DNA of 64,000 nt, from the NCBI RefSeq assembly GCF_032056465.1, contig NZ_DAMBCL010000006.1. The stretch is one strand, 5' to 3'. Below are positions 50,141 through 58,340 of the stretch, piece by piece. Origin of the DNA: Mobilicoccus sp032056465 (lineage in GTDB: Bacteria > Actinomycetota > Actinomycetes > Actinomycetales > Dermatophilaceae). The notes below the pieces were generated by a model. That model was not told the origin of the DNA. It saw nothing but the letters and a program-made list of their open reading frames with translations, and did no database searches. Each line of letters starts with the position of its first letter. Within the stretch, counting starts at the first letter, position 1. The position numbers and the translations under genes were made by a program.

Positions 50141-51502
50141 TCAGGCGTTCTTGTGCCTCTTCTTGAAGCGACCGGTGATCCCGCGGCGCTTCCAGTACTC
50201 GAGCTCGGCGGCCTCGAAGCGAGGACGCTGCCCGAGGCGCGCTCGGAGCTCGACGGCGGACCGCTCGTGCTTGCGGGCCTTGCGCATCGTGCTGCGCACC
50301 GACCACGGGCTGACGAGCACCTCGTCGATCGGCTCGCCGTCGGGCCGCAGGTCGTACGTGCCCGGCTTGCGGTCGCGTCCCTTGGGGGCCTTGTAGCCCG
50401 GACGCAGGGTCTCGTCCACGTCGATCTGGCCGGTGACGTCCTGGTGCTTCCACTCGAGCGTCCGGGGGTCGGACAGGGTGACGAAGTTGGGCGTCTCCTT
50501 GAAGTGGACCTCCTCCGGGGATTGCGGGGTGTCGGGCGCGGGCGGGTTGGCCGTGAACGCCGCGACGATCATGAGCACCTGGGCGAGGAGGTTGACGAAC
50601 AGCAGCAGGGTGACCAGGGAGGCCGACGCCGCGAGGAGGGGGTTGTCGCTGACGGACTTCACGATCCCGACACCGAGCGCCAGGATGATCTGGACGACGA
50701 GCCCGCCGATCGCCGACCCCAGCCACAGATCCTTCTTGAGCGGACGCACGGCCGCGGTCACGCGGAAGAGGAACGCGAACGTGAGGGCCGCGACCGCGGC
50801 GGCGACGAGGAGGCTGACCGCCCGCAGGACGAACCCGATGATCGGGTTGTCCCCGAGCCCGATCCAGCCGAGGACGACGCCGCCCATCGTGCCGGCCGCG
50901 GAGCCCAGCGTGGAGGACAGCACGATGCCGAGGGCCATGACGATGAATCCGAGCAGGTCCCGGAGCTTGCCGATGACGAAGTTCTCGGCCGGGGCGACGA
51001 TGCCGAACATGGCTTGCACGGTGGAGCGGATGTTCGTCATGAGCCCGACCGCGCTCCACAACAGCACGAGCGCCGCGATGATCGACGCCGGGTTGAGCGC
51101 CGTGTCGAGGACGAGCGAGTCGGGGTCGACCATGCCCGCGCCGGTTCCGTCCTTGAGGATGCCGGGGAGCGCGTCGTTGACCGCGTCGATGACCTGAGCG
51201 CGCAGCGTGGGATCGCCGCCCAGCGTCGCGGCGAAGACCGTCCAGGCGATCGTCAGCGCCGACACGATCGAGAACAGCGAGGTGTAGGCGATGCCACCCG
51301 CGAGGAGGCTGCCACGGGCCTTGCCGAACCGCATGACGGCGCGGACGGGCCGGGACTCCTTGATCGTCTCGATGAGCTTCTTGGGCGTCGACTCACCCCC
51401 CGAGGAGTCGTGGCCACTCGAGGACGGGCTCGATGACGGCGTGGGAGACCCCGGCGCGTGGCCCGGGGAACGATTCGCGGTGTCGCTGTGCGCGGTCGAC
51501 AT
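50141..51502 (-). CDS. YihY/BrkB-family integral membrane protein
   Basis: A 453-residue inner-membrane protein with six main helices. The core starts with FGKARGSLLAGGIAYTSLFSIVSAL (residues ~59-83), the YihY signature, and ends with LLLFVNLLAQVLMIVAAFTA. A polar Ser/Pro-rich head and a ~130-residue basic cytoplasmic tail (KKRHKNA end) are as in actinobacterial members. Function unknown, once called ribonuclease BN in error. ATG at 51502. Confidence 0.9.
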   Translation of the reverse strand: MSTAHSDTANRSPGHAPGSPTPSSSPSSSGHDSSGGESTPKKLIETIKESRPVRAVMRFGKARGSLLAGGIAYTSLFSIVSALTIAWTVFAATLGGDPTLRAQVIDAVNDALPGILKDGTGAGMVDPDSLVLDTALNPASIIAALVLLWSAVGLMTNIRSTVQAMFGIVAPAENFVIGKLRDLLGFIVMALGIVLSSTLGSAAGTMGGVVLGWIGLGDNPIIGFVLRAVSLLVAAAVAALTFAFLFRVTAAVRPLKKDLWLGSAIGGLVVQIILALGVGIVKSVSDNPLLAASASLVTLLLFVNLLAQVLMIVAAFTANPPAPDTPQSPEEVHFKETPNFVTLSDPRTLEWKHQDVTGQIDVDETLRPGYKAPKGRDRKPGTYDLRPDGEPIDEVLVSPWSVRSTMRKARKHERSAVELRARLGQRPRFEAAELEYWKRRGITGRFKKRHKNA

Positions 51503-51570
51503 GGGACAAACGTAGCCAGGACACGCCGTTCCGGCACGTCACGCCACCCCGCGGATCCGCCGGGGCGGGA

Positions 51571-52395
51571 TCACTGCTCGTCGCGGCGGGTGCGCTCGTG
51601 CACGAGGTCGACGACGTCGGCGATGGAGTCGGCGATGCGCGTGGGCCGGAACGGGTGCCACTCGACCTCCTGCCGGCTCGTCGACCCGGAGAGCACGAGG
51701 ATGGTCCGCATCCCCACCTCGAGGCCGCTGATGACGTCGGTGTCCATCCGGTCGCCGATCATCACGGTGTGTTCGGAGTGCGCCTCGATCCGGTTGAGCG
51801 CCGTGCGCATCATGAGCGGGTTGGGCTTGCCGACGTAGTAGGGGGTGCGGTCGGTGGCGGCGGTGATGAGGGCGGCGACGCTGCCGGTGGCGGGGAGCTT
51901 GCCCTCGGGCGAGGGGCCGGAGACGTCGGGGTTCGTGGCGATGAACCGGGCGCCGCGGTCGATGAGCCGGATCGCCGTCGTGATCGCTTCGAAGGAGTAC
52001 GTGCGGGTCTCGCCGAGGACGACGTAGTCGGGGTTGCGGGAGCTCATCGTGTACCCGGCCTCGTACAGCGCCGTCGTGAGCCCGGCCTCTCCGATGACGT
52101 ACGCCGACCCGTGCGGCCGCTGGTCGGCGAGGAAGCTCGCGGTGGCGAGCGCCGAGGTCCAGATCGCGTCCTCCGGCACGTCGATCCCGCTGCCGAGGAG
52201 CCGCGCTCGCAGGTCACGCGGGGTGTAGATCGAGTTGTTCGTGAGGACCTGGAAGCGCAGCCCGTTGCTCTTGAGCGCCTCGATGAACTCCGCGGCTCCG
52301 GGGATCGCCTCCTCTTCGTGGACGAGGACGCCGTCCATGTCGGTGAGCCAGGAGTCGACGGGTGCGGCATTCGCCGGTTCGGGTGAGATCGCCAT
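51571..52395 (-). CDS. HAD-IIA hydrolase (NagD-like phosphatase)
   Basis: A 274-residue phosphatase. The catalytic DxD is in WLTDMDGVLVHEEEAIPGA (residues ~16-34), motif II in LTNNSIYTPRDLRARL, the cap domain in the middle, and motifs III/IV in YVGKPNPLMMRTAL and VMIGDRMDTDVISGLEVGM. Substrate (a sugar or nucleotide phosphate) not defined. ATG at 52395. The 182 bp upstream hold low-complexity GCGGCCGGGATGG repeats. Confidence 0.93.
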   Translation of the reverse strand: MAISPEPANAAPVDSWLTDMDGVLVHEEEAIPGAAEFIEALKSNGLRFQVLTNNSIYTPRDLRARLLGSGIDVPEDAIWTSALATASFLADQRPHGSAYVIGEAGLTTALYEAGYTMSSRNPDYVVLGETRTYSFEAITTAIRLIDRGARFIATNPDVSGPSPEGKLPATGSVAALITAATDRTPYYVGKPNPLMMRTALNRIEAHSEHTVMIGDRMDTDVISGLEVGMRTILVLSGSTSRQEVEWHPFRPTRIADSIADVVDLVHERTRRDEQ

Positions 52396-52577
52396 GGGGC
52401 CAGTCTCTCGCGTCCCGGGCCCGGTGTCCGAGGGACCCGACCTCCGCGGCCCGGAGACGCGCAGCCCTGAGATACGCGGCCGGGATGGGTGCGGCCGGGA
52501 TGGGCGAGGACCCGGACTCGTGGTCGGCGCCGGTCGGGCCTGCCTGCCCGTGGAGTGGGCGTCGCGGGTGGAGGGGG

Positions 52578-52880
52578 TCAGGCCGACCCGGCGATCTCGC
52601 GGAGCGCGGCGAGGTGGGCCTCGAAGGCGGCTCGACCCTGGGGGGTGAGGGACAGCCACGTGCGCGGACGCTTGCCGACGTAGCCCTTCTTGATGCGCAC
52701 GTACCCGGCCGCCTCGAGCGCCGAGGCCTGCTTGGAGAGCACGGAGTCACTCACCTCGATCGCGTCCCGGACCGCCTTGAACTCGGCCTGATCCACCTTG
52801 GCCAATGCGGCGACGATGCTGAAGCGCACCGGGGCATGGATGACCTCGTCGAGGCTTTGGCGGGCGTGTTCGAGCGTCAT
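52578..52880 (-). CDS. small winged-helix transcriptional regulator
   Basis: A 100-residue single wHTH domain of the ArsR/MarR-like type: HAPVRFSIVAALAKVDQAEFKAVRDAIEVSDSVLSKQASALEAAGYV, then a basic wing KKGYVGKRPRTWLSLT. No metal-binding cysteines. ATG at 52880 overlaps the stop of the membrane-protein gene before it (ATGA). With the two membrane paralogues upstream it looks like a self-regulated three-gene operon. Confidence 0.88.
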   Translation of the reverse strand: MTLEHARQSLDEVIHAPVRFSIVAALAKVDQAEFKAVRDAIEVSDSVLSKQASALEAAGYVRIKKGYVGKRPRTWLSLTPQGRAAFEAHLAALREIAGSA

Positions 52881-53317
52881 CCGGCCCTCCCGAGTCGCGT
52901 GATGGCGCGTGCCCCGAGGAGGGCGGGCAGGACCGTGAGCAGCGAGAACAGGGCGGTGACCGACCACGAGGCACCCTGGGGGATGACTGCGCATCCGAGT
53001 CCGTACATCGCGGAGGCCCCGGCGATGCCCAGGCCGTACCGGAGGCCGTAGCCCCGCGGGGCGGCGGTGACGGTGCGCTGCCAGCGCAGGAGCAGGGCGA
53101 GGATGACGAGGTAGGCGAGGAGCGCGAGACCCATGCCCCACGGGTGGCCACCCGTGGCCTTGAGGAGCGGGAGCAGCACCGCCATCGCCGCCCCCACGCC
53201 GAGCAGGACCCGGGGGAGGACGTGGCGGTCACGGTGGGAGAGCACCCGGATTCCGGAGGCCTCGTCCAGGGCGCGTCGTGCCTCGTCGGGGCTGGGGCGG
53301 GTGGGGTCGGTCATCAT
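52877..53317 (-). CDS. membrane protein, paralogue of the next gene upstream
   Basis: A 146-residue protein. A ~35-residue polar head (EARRALDEASGIRVLSHRD) and four hydrophobic segments, ending PALLGARAITRLGRAG. It shares GIAGA(S/T)A(M/V)Y and the C-terminal PALL(G/A)A(R/H)A(I/V)(T/S)R pattern with the 53365-53757 product. Unknown function. Two adjacent ATGs (53317, 53314) follow GAGAGGA; the second gives better spacing. Stop overlaps the regulator start. Confidence 0.7.
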   Translation of the reverse strand: MMTDPTRPSPDEARRALDEASGIRVLSHRDRHVLPRVLLGVGAAMAVLLPLLKATGGHPWGMGLALLAYLVILALLLRWQRTVTAAPRGYGLRYGLGIAGASAMYGLGCAVIPQGASWSVTALFSLLTVLPALLGARAITRLGRAG

Positions 53318-53364
53318 CGGTCCTCTCGTGGTGGCGGGGGATCGGGTCCTGGTTCGGCGGGGGG

Positions 53365-53757
53365 TCAGAAGGTGGGGGCCACACGGCCGGGTCGTGAGAC
53401 GGCGTGGGCGGCGAGGAGGGCGGGGGTGGCCGTGGCCATCGCCATCATGAGCGCCGCTCCCTGGTCGAGCAGGCCCGCCGAGAACAGTGCGACGGCGAAC
53501 GCGTACACCGCCGTCGCTCCGGCGATCCCGCGCTGCCCGAGCCGGCGATGCTCGGGCGCGAGGGGCACCCGGCGAGTGCGGAGTGCGAGGCCGACGATGA
53601 CGGCGAGGCAGCCGGCCCCCAGTCCGAGGGCCACGGGCACGCCTTCGGTCGCCGTCACGACGAGGACGGCGGATCCGAACGCCAGTCCGATGCCGATGAG
53701 GCCGTGCTCGAGAACGCGCAGGTCGGCCGAGATGGTCGCAGTGGTGGTGTTCCTCAT
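53365..53757 (-). CDS. membrane protein, first gene of the wHTH operon
   Basis: A 130-residue four-helix membrane protein, paralogous to the next gene (GIAGATAVY, PALLAAHAVSRPGR). ATG at 53757 is preferred because AAAGGA lies 8 nt upstream; an ATG at 53766 would overlap that site. A promoter with flanking palindromes is 25-80 bp upstream. Likely under the small regulator's control. Function unknown. Confidence 0.7.
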   Translation of the reverse strand: MRNTTTATISADLRVLEHGLIGIGLAFGSAVLVVTATEGVPVALGLGAGCLAVIVGLALRTRRVPLAPEHRRLGQRGIAGATAVYAFAVALFSAGLLDQGAALMMAMATATPALLAAHAVSRPGRVAPTF

Positions 53758-53781
53758 GGTCGGCATCCTTTCGGGGCTGTC

Positions 53782-53835
53782 GTGTTCTCTCGTCGAGAAC
53801 ACTCGAACCGTAGCAACCACTTTCCATGTGGGCAA
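53782..53835 (-). promoter_or_regulatory. promoter of the wHTH/membrane-protein operon with palindromes
   Basis: On the minus strand TTGCCC (53835-53830), a 17-nt spacer and TACGGT (53812-53807) form a good promoter. GTGTTCTC (53782-53789) and GAGAACAC (53795-53802) are perfect 8-bp arms around 5 nt, just past the start region. An imperfect ACTTTCCA...GGCAAGT dyad overlaps the -35 box. These are candidate operators for the small wHTH protein. Confidence 0.6.
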
Positions 53836-54029
53836 GTACTTTATCGAGATCACGCTCGGGGGTGCTCGACCGTCCCGTCGGGCGCGATGGGACGACGGAC
53901 GATCGAACAGGGTTCTCCCGGCGAGACCAGCGCGTTCCCCATCCGTTCCGCAGGCCGCGTCCATCGGTGGAGGGTGGTGGGGCGGTGATTCGGCGGGTGC
54001 GGGAGCGGCGACCGCGCGAGACTGGGGTG

Positions 54030-54599
54030 ATGGACCAGGTGGAGACCTCGACCCTCGATCTCGACGACGTCGCCGCCCGCGCGGGCGCCGCGATGCGCGA
54101 ACTCCTCGACATCGCCGCCGTGCCGGAGGGTGGGCTCGTCGTCCTCGGCGCGAGCAGCAGCGAGATCCGCGGCGGACGCATCGGCAAGGCCGGCAGTGCG
54201 GAGGTCGGCGAGGCCGTCGTCGCGGGCATCCGCCCTGTCGCCCTCGACCGGGGCGTCCGTCTCGCCGTCCAGGGCTGCGAACACATCAACCGAGCCCTCG
54301 TCGTCGAGGCCGAGTACGCCCGGGCCGAGCGGCTCGAGGTGGTGAGTGTCGTGCCCGCCCTGCAGGCGGGAGGTGCGGTGTGCCGGGCCGCCTTCGTCGC
54401 GGCCGACGACCCGGTGATGGTCGAGCACGTCGTGGCCGACGCCGGTCTCGACATCGGTGACACCGAGGTCGGGATGCACGTGCGCTTCGTCCAGATCCCC
54501 GTGCGGCTCGCGACGTCCGAGGTCGGTGGCGCGCGCGTCACCGCCCTCCGCAGTCGACCCAGACTGATCGGCGGGGAACGGGCGCAGTACCGACTCTGA
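54030..54599 (+). CDS. DUF436 (YwlG-like) protein
   Basis: A 189-residue cytoplasmic protein of the TIGR01440/UPF0340 family: VVLGASSSEIRGGRIGKAGSAEVGEAV, LAVQGCEHINRALVVE, and VGMHVRFVQIPVRL near the end. Three cysteine/histidine positions (GCEHINR, GAVCRAAF) are conserved in the family. Role unknown. ATG at 54030. Divergent from the wHTH operon. Confidence 0.92.
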   Translation: MDQVETSTLDLDDVAARAGAAMRELLDIAAVPEGGLVVLGASSSEIRGGRIGKAGSAEVGEAVVAGIRPVALDRGVRLAVQGCEHINRALVVEAEYARAERLEVVSVVPALQAGGAVCRAAFVAADDPVMVEHVVADAGLDIGDTEVGMHVRFVQIPVRLATSEVGGARVTALRSRPRLIGGERAQYRL

Positions 54600-54671
54600 C
54601 CGGGACGATCTCCCGCGGGGTGAGTCGTGCACGGGACGCCCTGGGCCGACGACCGAGCGCGCAGGGGTCCC

Positions 54672-55304
54672 TCAGGTCGTCGTCGGTCCGGCCTGGGGGA
54701 GCTGCCACCGCTGTCGCAGCGCCAGCCCCCGGAACCCGAACACGAGGGCGATGACGACGAGCTCGCCGAGTCCGACCCGCAGATGGGGGTTGAAGCCGAG
54801 AGTGGCCGACGTCGCGACGAGCGCGGCGCCGATGGCCGCGGGAACGGCGTACAGGCCACCGTCGATCCGGACGACCTGTGGGATCTCGCGGGCGACGACG
54901 TCCCGCAGGAGGCCACCGCCCGCGACGGTCGTCACGCCCATGAGTGTGGCGCCGACGGGGTTGAGGCCGTGACGGAGCGCGATGAGCGTGCCGCTCACGC
55001 TGAACAGGGCGAGTCCGCCCGCGTCGAAGAGCAGCAGGGTGCGGTGAAAGCGTCCTGGTGTGATCCAGCCGAGTCGCACGACGATCGTCGCGATGAGCGG
55101 CGCGACCAGGTAGACGGGACGGTCGAACGCGGTCGGCACGAACCCGTCGAGGATGACGTCGCGGATGATTCCACCGCCGAGACCCGTGAGCAGCCCGAGC
55201 AGGAACGAGCCGACGATGTCGAACCCGCGGCTCGCGGCGAGCAGGCAGCCGGAGAGCGCGAAGCAGAAGACCCCGAGGAGGTCGACCGCGAGGAGCAGGC
55301 TCAC
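54672..55304 (-). CDS. TRIC-family (UPF0126) cation channel protein
   Basis: A 210-residue membrane protein with seven hydrophobic segments in two repeated halves. The glycine-kink motifs GLGGGIIRDVILDG and VAGGGLLRDVVAREIP are the TRIC signatures. Bacterial members are trimeric K+/cation channels. ATG at 55304. It follows the MDR gene on the same strand by 36 bp, so possibly co-transcribed. Confidence 0.93.
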   Translation of the reverse strand: MSLLLAVDLLGVFCFALSGCLLAASRGFDIVGSFLLGLLTGLGGGIIRDVILDGFVPTAFDRPVYLVAPLIATIVVRLGWITPGRFHRTLLLFDAGGLALFSVSGTLIALRHGLNPVGATLMGVTTVAGGGLLRDVVAREIPQVVRIDGGLYAVPAAIGAALVATSATLGFNPHLRVGLGELVVIALVFGFRGLALRQRWQLPQAGPTTT

Positions 55305-55340
55305 GCGTCGCGTCCGGTCGGTCGGTGCGGCGGGCCGGGC

Positions 55341-56288
55341 TCAGCCACCGGCCACGTCGAGGACGATCTTGCCGGGGGTGTGGCCGGCCTCGACGATGCG
55401 GTGGGCCTCGGCGACCTCGGCCAGCGGCAGGACCTCGGCGATCGTGAGAGTGAGTCGGCCGTCGGCCAGCGCGGCGCCGAGGGCGTCGAGACGCTCCCGG
55501 TCGGGCGCGATGCGGGGGATCGAGACGTCGATGCCGCGCTCCTTGGCCGGGCCGATGTCGGCGAGGGAGGGCAGCAGGACGAGTCGTCCGCCCTCCGCGA
55601 GGTGGTCCATCGACGGCTCATAGGTGCCCATGTAGACGCAGTCGATGATGACGCTCGGGCGGGGCGTGACCTGGGTGAAGTCCTCGGAGGTGTAGTCGAC
55701 CGGCGTCGCGCCCACCTGGCGGAGTCGTTCGGCGTTGCGGGCCGAGGCCGTCGCGTAGACCGTCGCCCCCGCCTCCCGGGCGAGCTGGACGGCCATGAAC
55801 CCGACGCCGCCGCCACCGCCGTGGACGAGGACGACGTCCTCGGGGCCGACGTGCGCGAGGTCCTGCACCGCGACCCAGGCGGTGAGTCCGACGAGGGAGA
55901 GCCCGGCGAGAGCGACGTCGTCGACCCCGTCGGGGGAGTGGGCGAGCGCGCTCTGCGGGAGGGAGACGTACTCCGCGTAGCAGTGCCCCTTGTGGTCCAG
56001 CGGCGCCATGCCGAACACGCGGTCGCCGGGAGCGAACTCGCTCACCCCGGGGCCGACCTCGTGGACGGTGCCCGCGCACTCGCGGCCGAGGACGAGGGGG
56101 AAGTCCTCGTCGCGCAACTGCGCCGCCATGCCGGAAGAACCGTCGCGGATCTTGTGGTCGAGCGGGTTGACCCCGGCGTCGGCCACCCGGACGACGACCT
56201 CGCCCTCGCCCGCGGTGGGGTTCGGGAAGTCGTCGACGATCTCGATTTCCTCGGGGCCGCCGAAGCGGTGGATCACGGCTGCACGCAT
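55341..56288 (-). CDS. NADP-dependent MDR oxidoreductase (quinone oxidoreductase-like)
   Basis: A 315-residue zinc-free medium-chain reductase: MRAAVIHRFGGPEEIEI start, GVNPLDHKIRDG, GRECAGTVHEVG, and the nucleotide motif VLVHGGGGGVGFMAVQLA. Lacks both zinc-ligand sets, as in QOR-type proteins. It reduces a quinone or enone with NADPH. ATG at 56288; the upstream frame to 56903 is Arg-rich and rejected. 262 bp of non-coding DNA separate it from the divergent kinase gene. Confidence 0.92.
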   Translation of the reverse strand: MRAAVIHRFGGPEEIEIVDDFPNPTAGEGEVVVRVADAGVNPLDHKIRDGSSGMAAQLRDEDFPLVLGRECAGTVHEVGPGVSEFAPGDRVFGMAPLDHKGHCYAEYVSLPQSALAHSPDGVDDVALAGLSLVGLTAWVAVQDLAHVGPEDVVLVHGGGGGVGFMAVQLAREAGATVYATASARNAERLRQVGATPVDYTSEDFTQVTPRPSVIIDCVYMGTYEPSMDHLAEGGRLVLLPSLADIGPAKERGIDVSIPRIAPDRERLDALGAALADGRLTLTIAEVLPLAEVAEAHRIVEAGHTPGKIVLDVAGG

Positions 56289-56550
56289 GGTCCGATTCTT
56301 GCGCGCCCCCGGGGTGAGCCCAAGGGTGGTCGGCGAATCGGACCGACGGACGGTCGACCTGAGCGGGCGAGAGCGCCCTTCACCCCCGGGACGACGTGCC
56401 CCTCGTCGCCCGCCGTCACCCCGACCACCACGCGTCCCTGCCGGATGGCGCGAGTCAGGGCGAGTCGGGGCGGGCGGGCCACGGGGCGGTGCACGGGAGG
56501 CATCATGGGCGGGACCCCCTGCGTCACACGGTCCGGCCCGAGGAGTCACG

Positions 56551-57654
56551 GTGATCGACGTCGTTCCACACGCCCCAGAAGCGCCGGCGACGAGGCGGGT
56601 GCGTGGTCTGTTCGCCGGGCTCGCGACGCTGGACATCGTCAGCCACGTGGACCGCGCGCCCGGCCCCGACGAGAAGGTCACGGCGACATGGCAACTCGTG
56701 GCGGCCGGCGGTCCCGCCCTCAACGCGGCGGTCACCTTCGCCGCGCTCGGGGGGCATGCGCTGTTGCTCACCCGCGTCGGCTCGGGTCCGACGGCCGACG
56801 TGGTGCGCGCCGACCTCCGCGCCTGTGGGGTCGAACTCCTCGACGTCGCGCGTGACGGGATGAGCCCGCCGGTCTCCTCCGTCACGGTCGAGGCCGACGG
56901 CACCCGCCGCGTCGTCGGCCTCGATGCGGTCCAGTCCGCTCACGACGTCGTCGCCGACGGTGGTCGCACCCCGAGGACGCCCGTCGCCGGGTCGGCGTCG
57001 CCCGTCGTCGACCCTCCCGTCGACACCGACATCGAGATCGGTACCGACACCGACATCGAGATCGGTACCGACATCGACATCGTGCTCGTCGATGGTCACC
57101 ATCCCGACCTGGCGGAGCGTGCTCTCGACCTCGCGGGGTCGCGGGTCCCGCGTGTGCTCGACGCCGGGAGGTGGAGGCCGGCGATGGGTCGGATGGTGCC
57201 CCGCTGCACCGAGGTCATCGCCTCGAGCGCCTTTCGGCTCGACGGGGTCGAGGACGATGTCGACACCCGGCTCGCCCGGGTGCTCGACCGACTCGCCGGG
57301 GCCGGGGCCGGTGCAGGTGAGGGTGCGGCATTCGCGGCGGTGACCGCCGGTGACGGGGCGATCCGGTGGCGGCGGCGCGAGGCCGGCGAGGTCGTCGTGG
57401 GCGCCACCCGTCCGCCGTCGGTGCAGGTCGTCGACACGCTCGGCGCCGGGGACGCCCTGCACGGTGCCTACGCCTGGGCGCTCGCGGCAGGGGAGGAGGA
57501 TCCGCTCGCTGTCGCCGCGGCGATCGCCTCGGCCTCGTGCGAGGTCCGAGGCACCCGCGCCTGGTTGGCGGACGCGCCGGCGGTCGCCGCGCGGGCGGGG
57601 GGCCCCGGCGGCGTCACCACCGCCATCCGTCGCGGGGCGCCGCCCGGGCCGTGA
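56551..57654 (+). CDS. PfkB-family carbohydrate kinase with repeat insertion
   Basis: A 367-residue sugar kinase. The N-terminal FAGLATLDIVSHVDRAPGPDEK and VAAGGPALNAAVTFAALGG match PfkB signature 1, and the ATP/catalytic end is VVDTLGAGDALHGAYAWAL. A mid-protein insert TDIEIGTDTDIEIGTDIDIV comes from two exact 24-bp repeats (57022-57045, 57046-57069). Substrate unclear; closest in layout to sulfofructose/ribokinase-like kinases. GTG start at 56551 behind GAGGAG; the longer open frame to 55990 overlaps the divergent gene and is rejected. Confidence 0.87.
   Translation: MIDVVPHAPEAPATRRVRGLFAGLATLDIVSHVDRAPGPDEKVTATWQLVAAGGPALNAAVTFAALGGHALLLTRVGSGPTADVVRADLRACGVELLDVARDGMSPPVSSVTVEADGTRRVVGLDAVQSAHDVVADGGRTPRTPVAGSASPVVDPPVDTDIEIGTDTDIEIGTDIDIVLVDGHHPDLAERALDLAGSRVPRVLDAGRWRPAMGRMVPRCTEVIASSAFRLDGVEDDVDTRLARVLDRLAGAGAGAGEGAAFAAVTAGDGAIRWRRREAGEVVVGATRPPSVQVVDTLGAGDALHGAYAWALAAGEEDPLAVAAAIASASCEVRGTRAWLADAPAVAARAGGPGGVTTAIRRGAPPGP
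57022..57069. repeat. 24-bp direct repeat inside the PfkB kinase gene
   Basis: Two exact copies of a 24-bp unit (encoding DTDIEIGT), plus a partial third. In frame, so copy-number change would lengthen or shorten an acidic loop. Confidence 0.9.
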
Positions 57655-57708
57655 GCGGCCTCCGGCACCGGCCTGGGCGGTCGCGCCGGCCCAGGTGGGC
57701 GCTCTCCC

Positions 57709-58260
57709 TCAGCCCTTCTGCCGCTTCCACCACTTCGGGGGCTCCTCACCGATCTCGAGGGTCCGGACGGTGACGTCGCCGAAGACCCCGTAGGCCGAGA
57801 GGACGACGGTGCGCGCGTCCGGCCCCGGGGCGGCGCGGCGCGTCTTGTCCTTCTGGTCCCCGAAGATCTGCACGCCGCGGACGTCGACCTCCCATCCGGG
57901 CGGGACGATGAGCGTGAGGTCGCCGAAGAGGGTGTACAACCGCAGGTCGACGGTCTCGTGGTCGACCACGGCCTCGCGGAGGTCGAGTTCGATGTCCCCG
58001 AACACGCTGAACGCCGACGTCGTGGGCGCCACCCGCCACGCGCCGCGGCGTCGGCAGTCACCGAACACCGTGACGATCGTCGATCCGCCGGGGCGGCCCG
58101 CGGGGACGGGAGCCGCTGCCCGTCGCGGGGTGAGTTCCCCGCCGGGTCGGTGGATGCCGGTTTCGCCGATGACCGGCATCGGGGCGTCGACGTCTGCTCC
58201 GTCGATCGGGCGTGGGTTCCGGCGAGGGACGTCGTCCTGCGGCGAAGGTGGCATCGTCAT
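57709..58260 (-). CDS. LiaF-like cell-wall-stress protein domain
   Basis: A 183-residue soluble protein. Repeated beta-helix turns VFGDCRRRGAWRV, VFGDIELDLREAVV, LFGDLTLIVPPGWEVDV and VFGDVTVR are typical of the LiaF C-terminal domain (cell wall-active antibiotics response). Usual actinobacterial relatives have a DUF1707 domain or membrane helices ahead of it; here only a ~60-residue polar head. Likely cytoplasmic. ATG at 58260. Confidence 0.85.
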   Translation of the reverse strand: MTMPPSPQDDVPRRNPRPIDGADVDAPMPVIGETGIHRPGGELTPRRAAAPVPAGRPGGSTIVTVFGDCRRRGAWRVAPTTSAFSVFGDIELDLREAVVDHETVDLRLYTLFGDLTLIVPPGWEVDVRGVQIFGDQKDKTRRAAPGPDARTVVLSAYGVFGDVTVRTLEIGEEPPKWWKRQKG

Positions 58261-58340
58261 GCACCAACGCTATCCGCGGCTCGTGCCGTGGGGGTGGGGT
58301 TCGGGCGCCGCCCGTCGTGACGTGACGTGGCGTGACGGCG

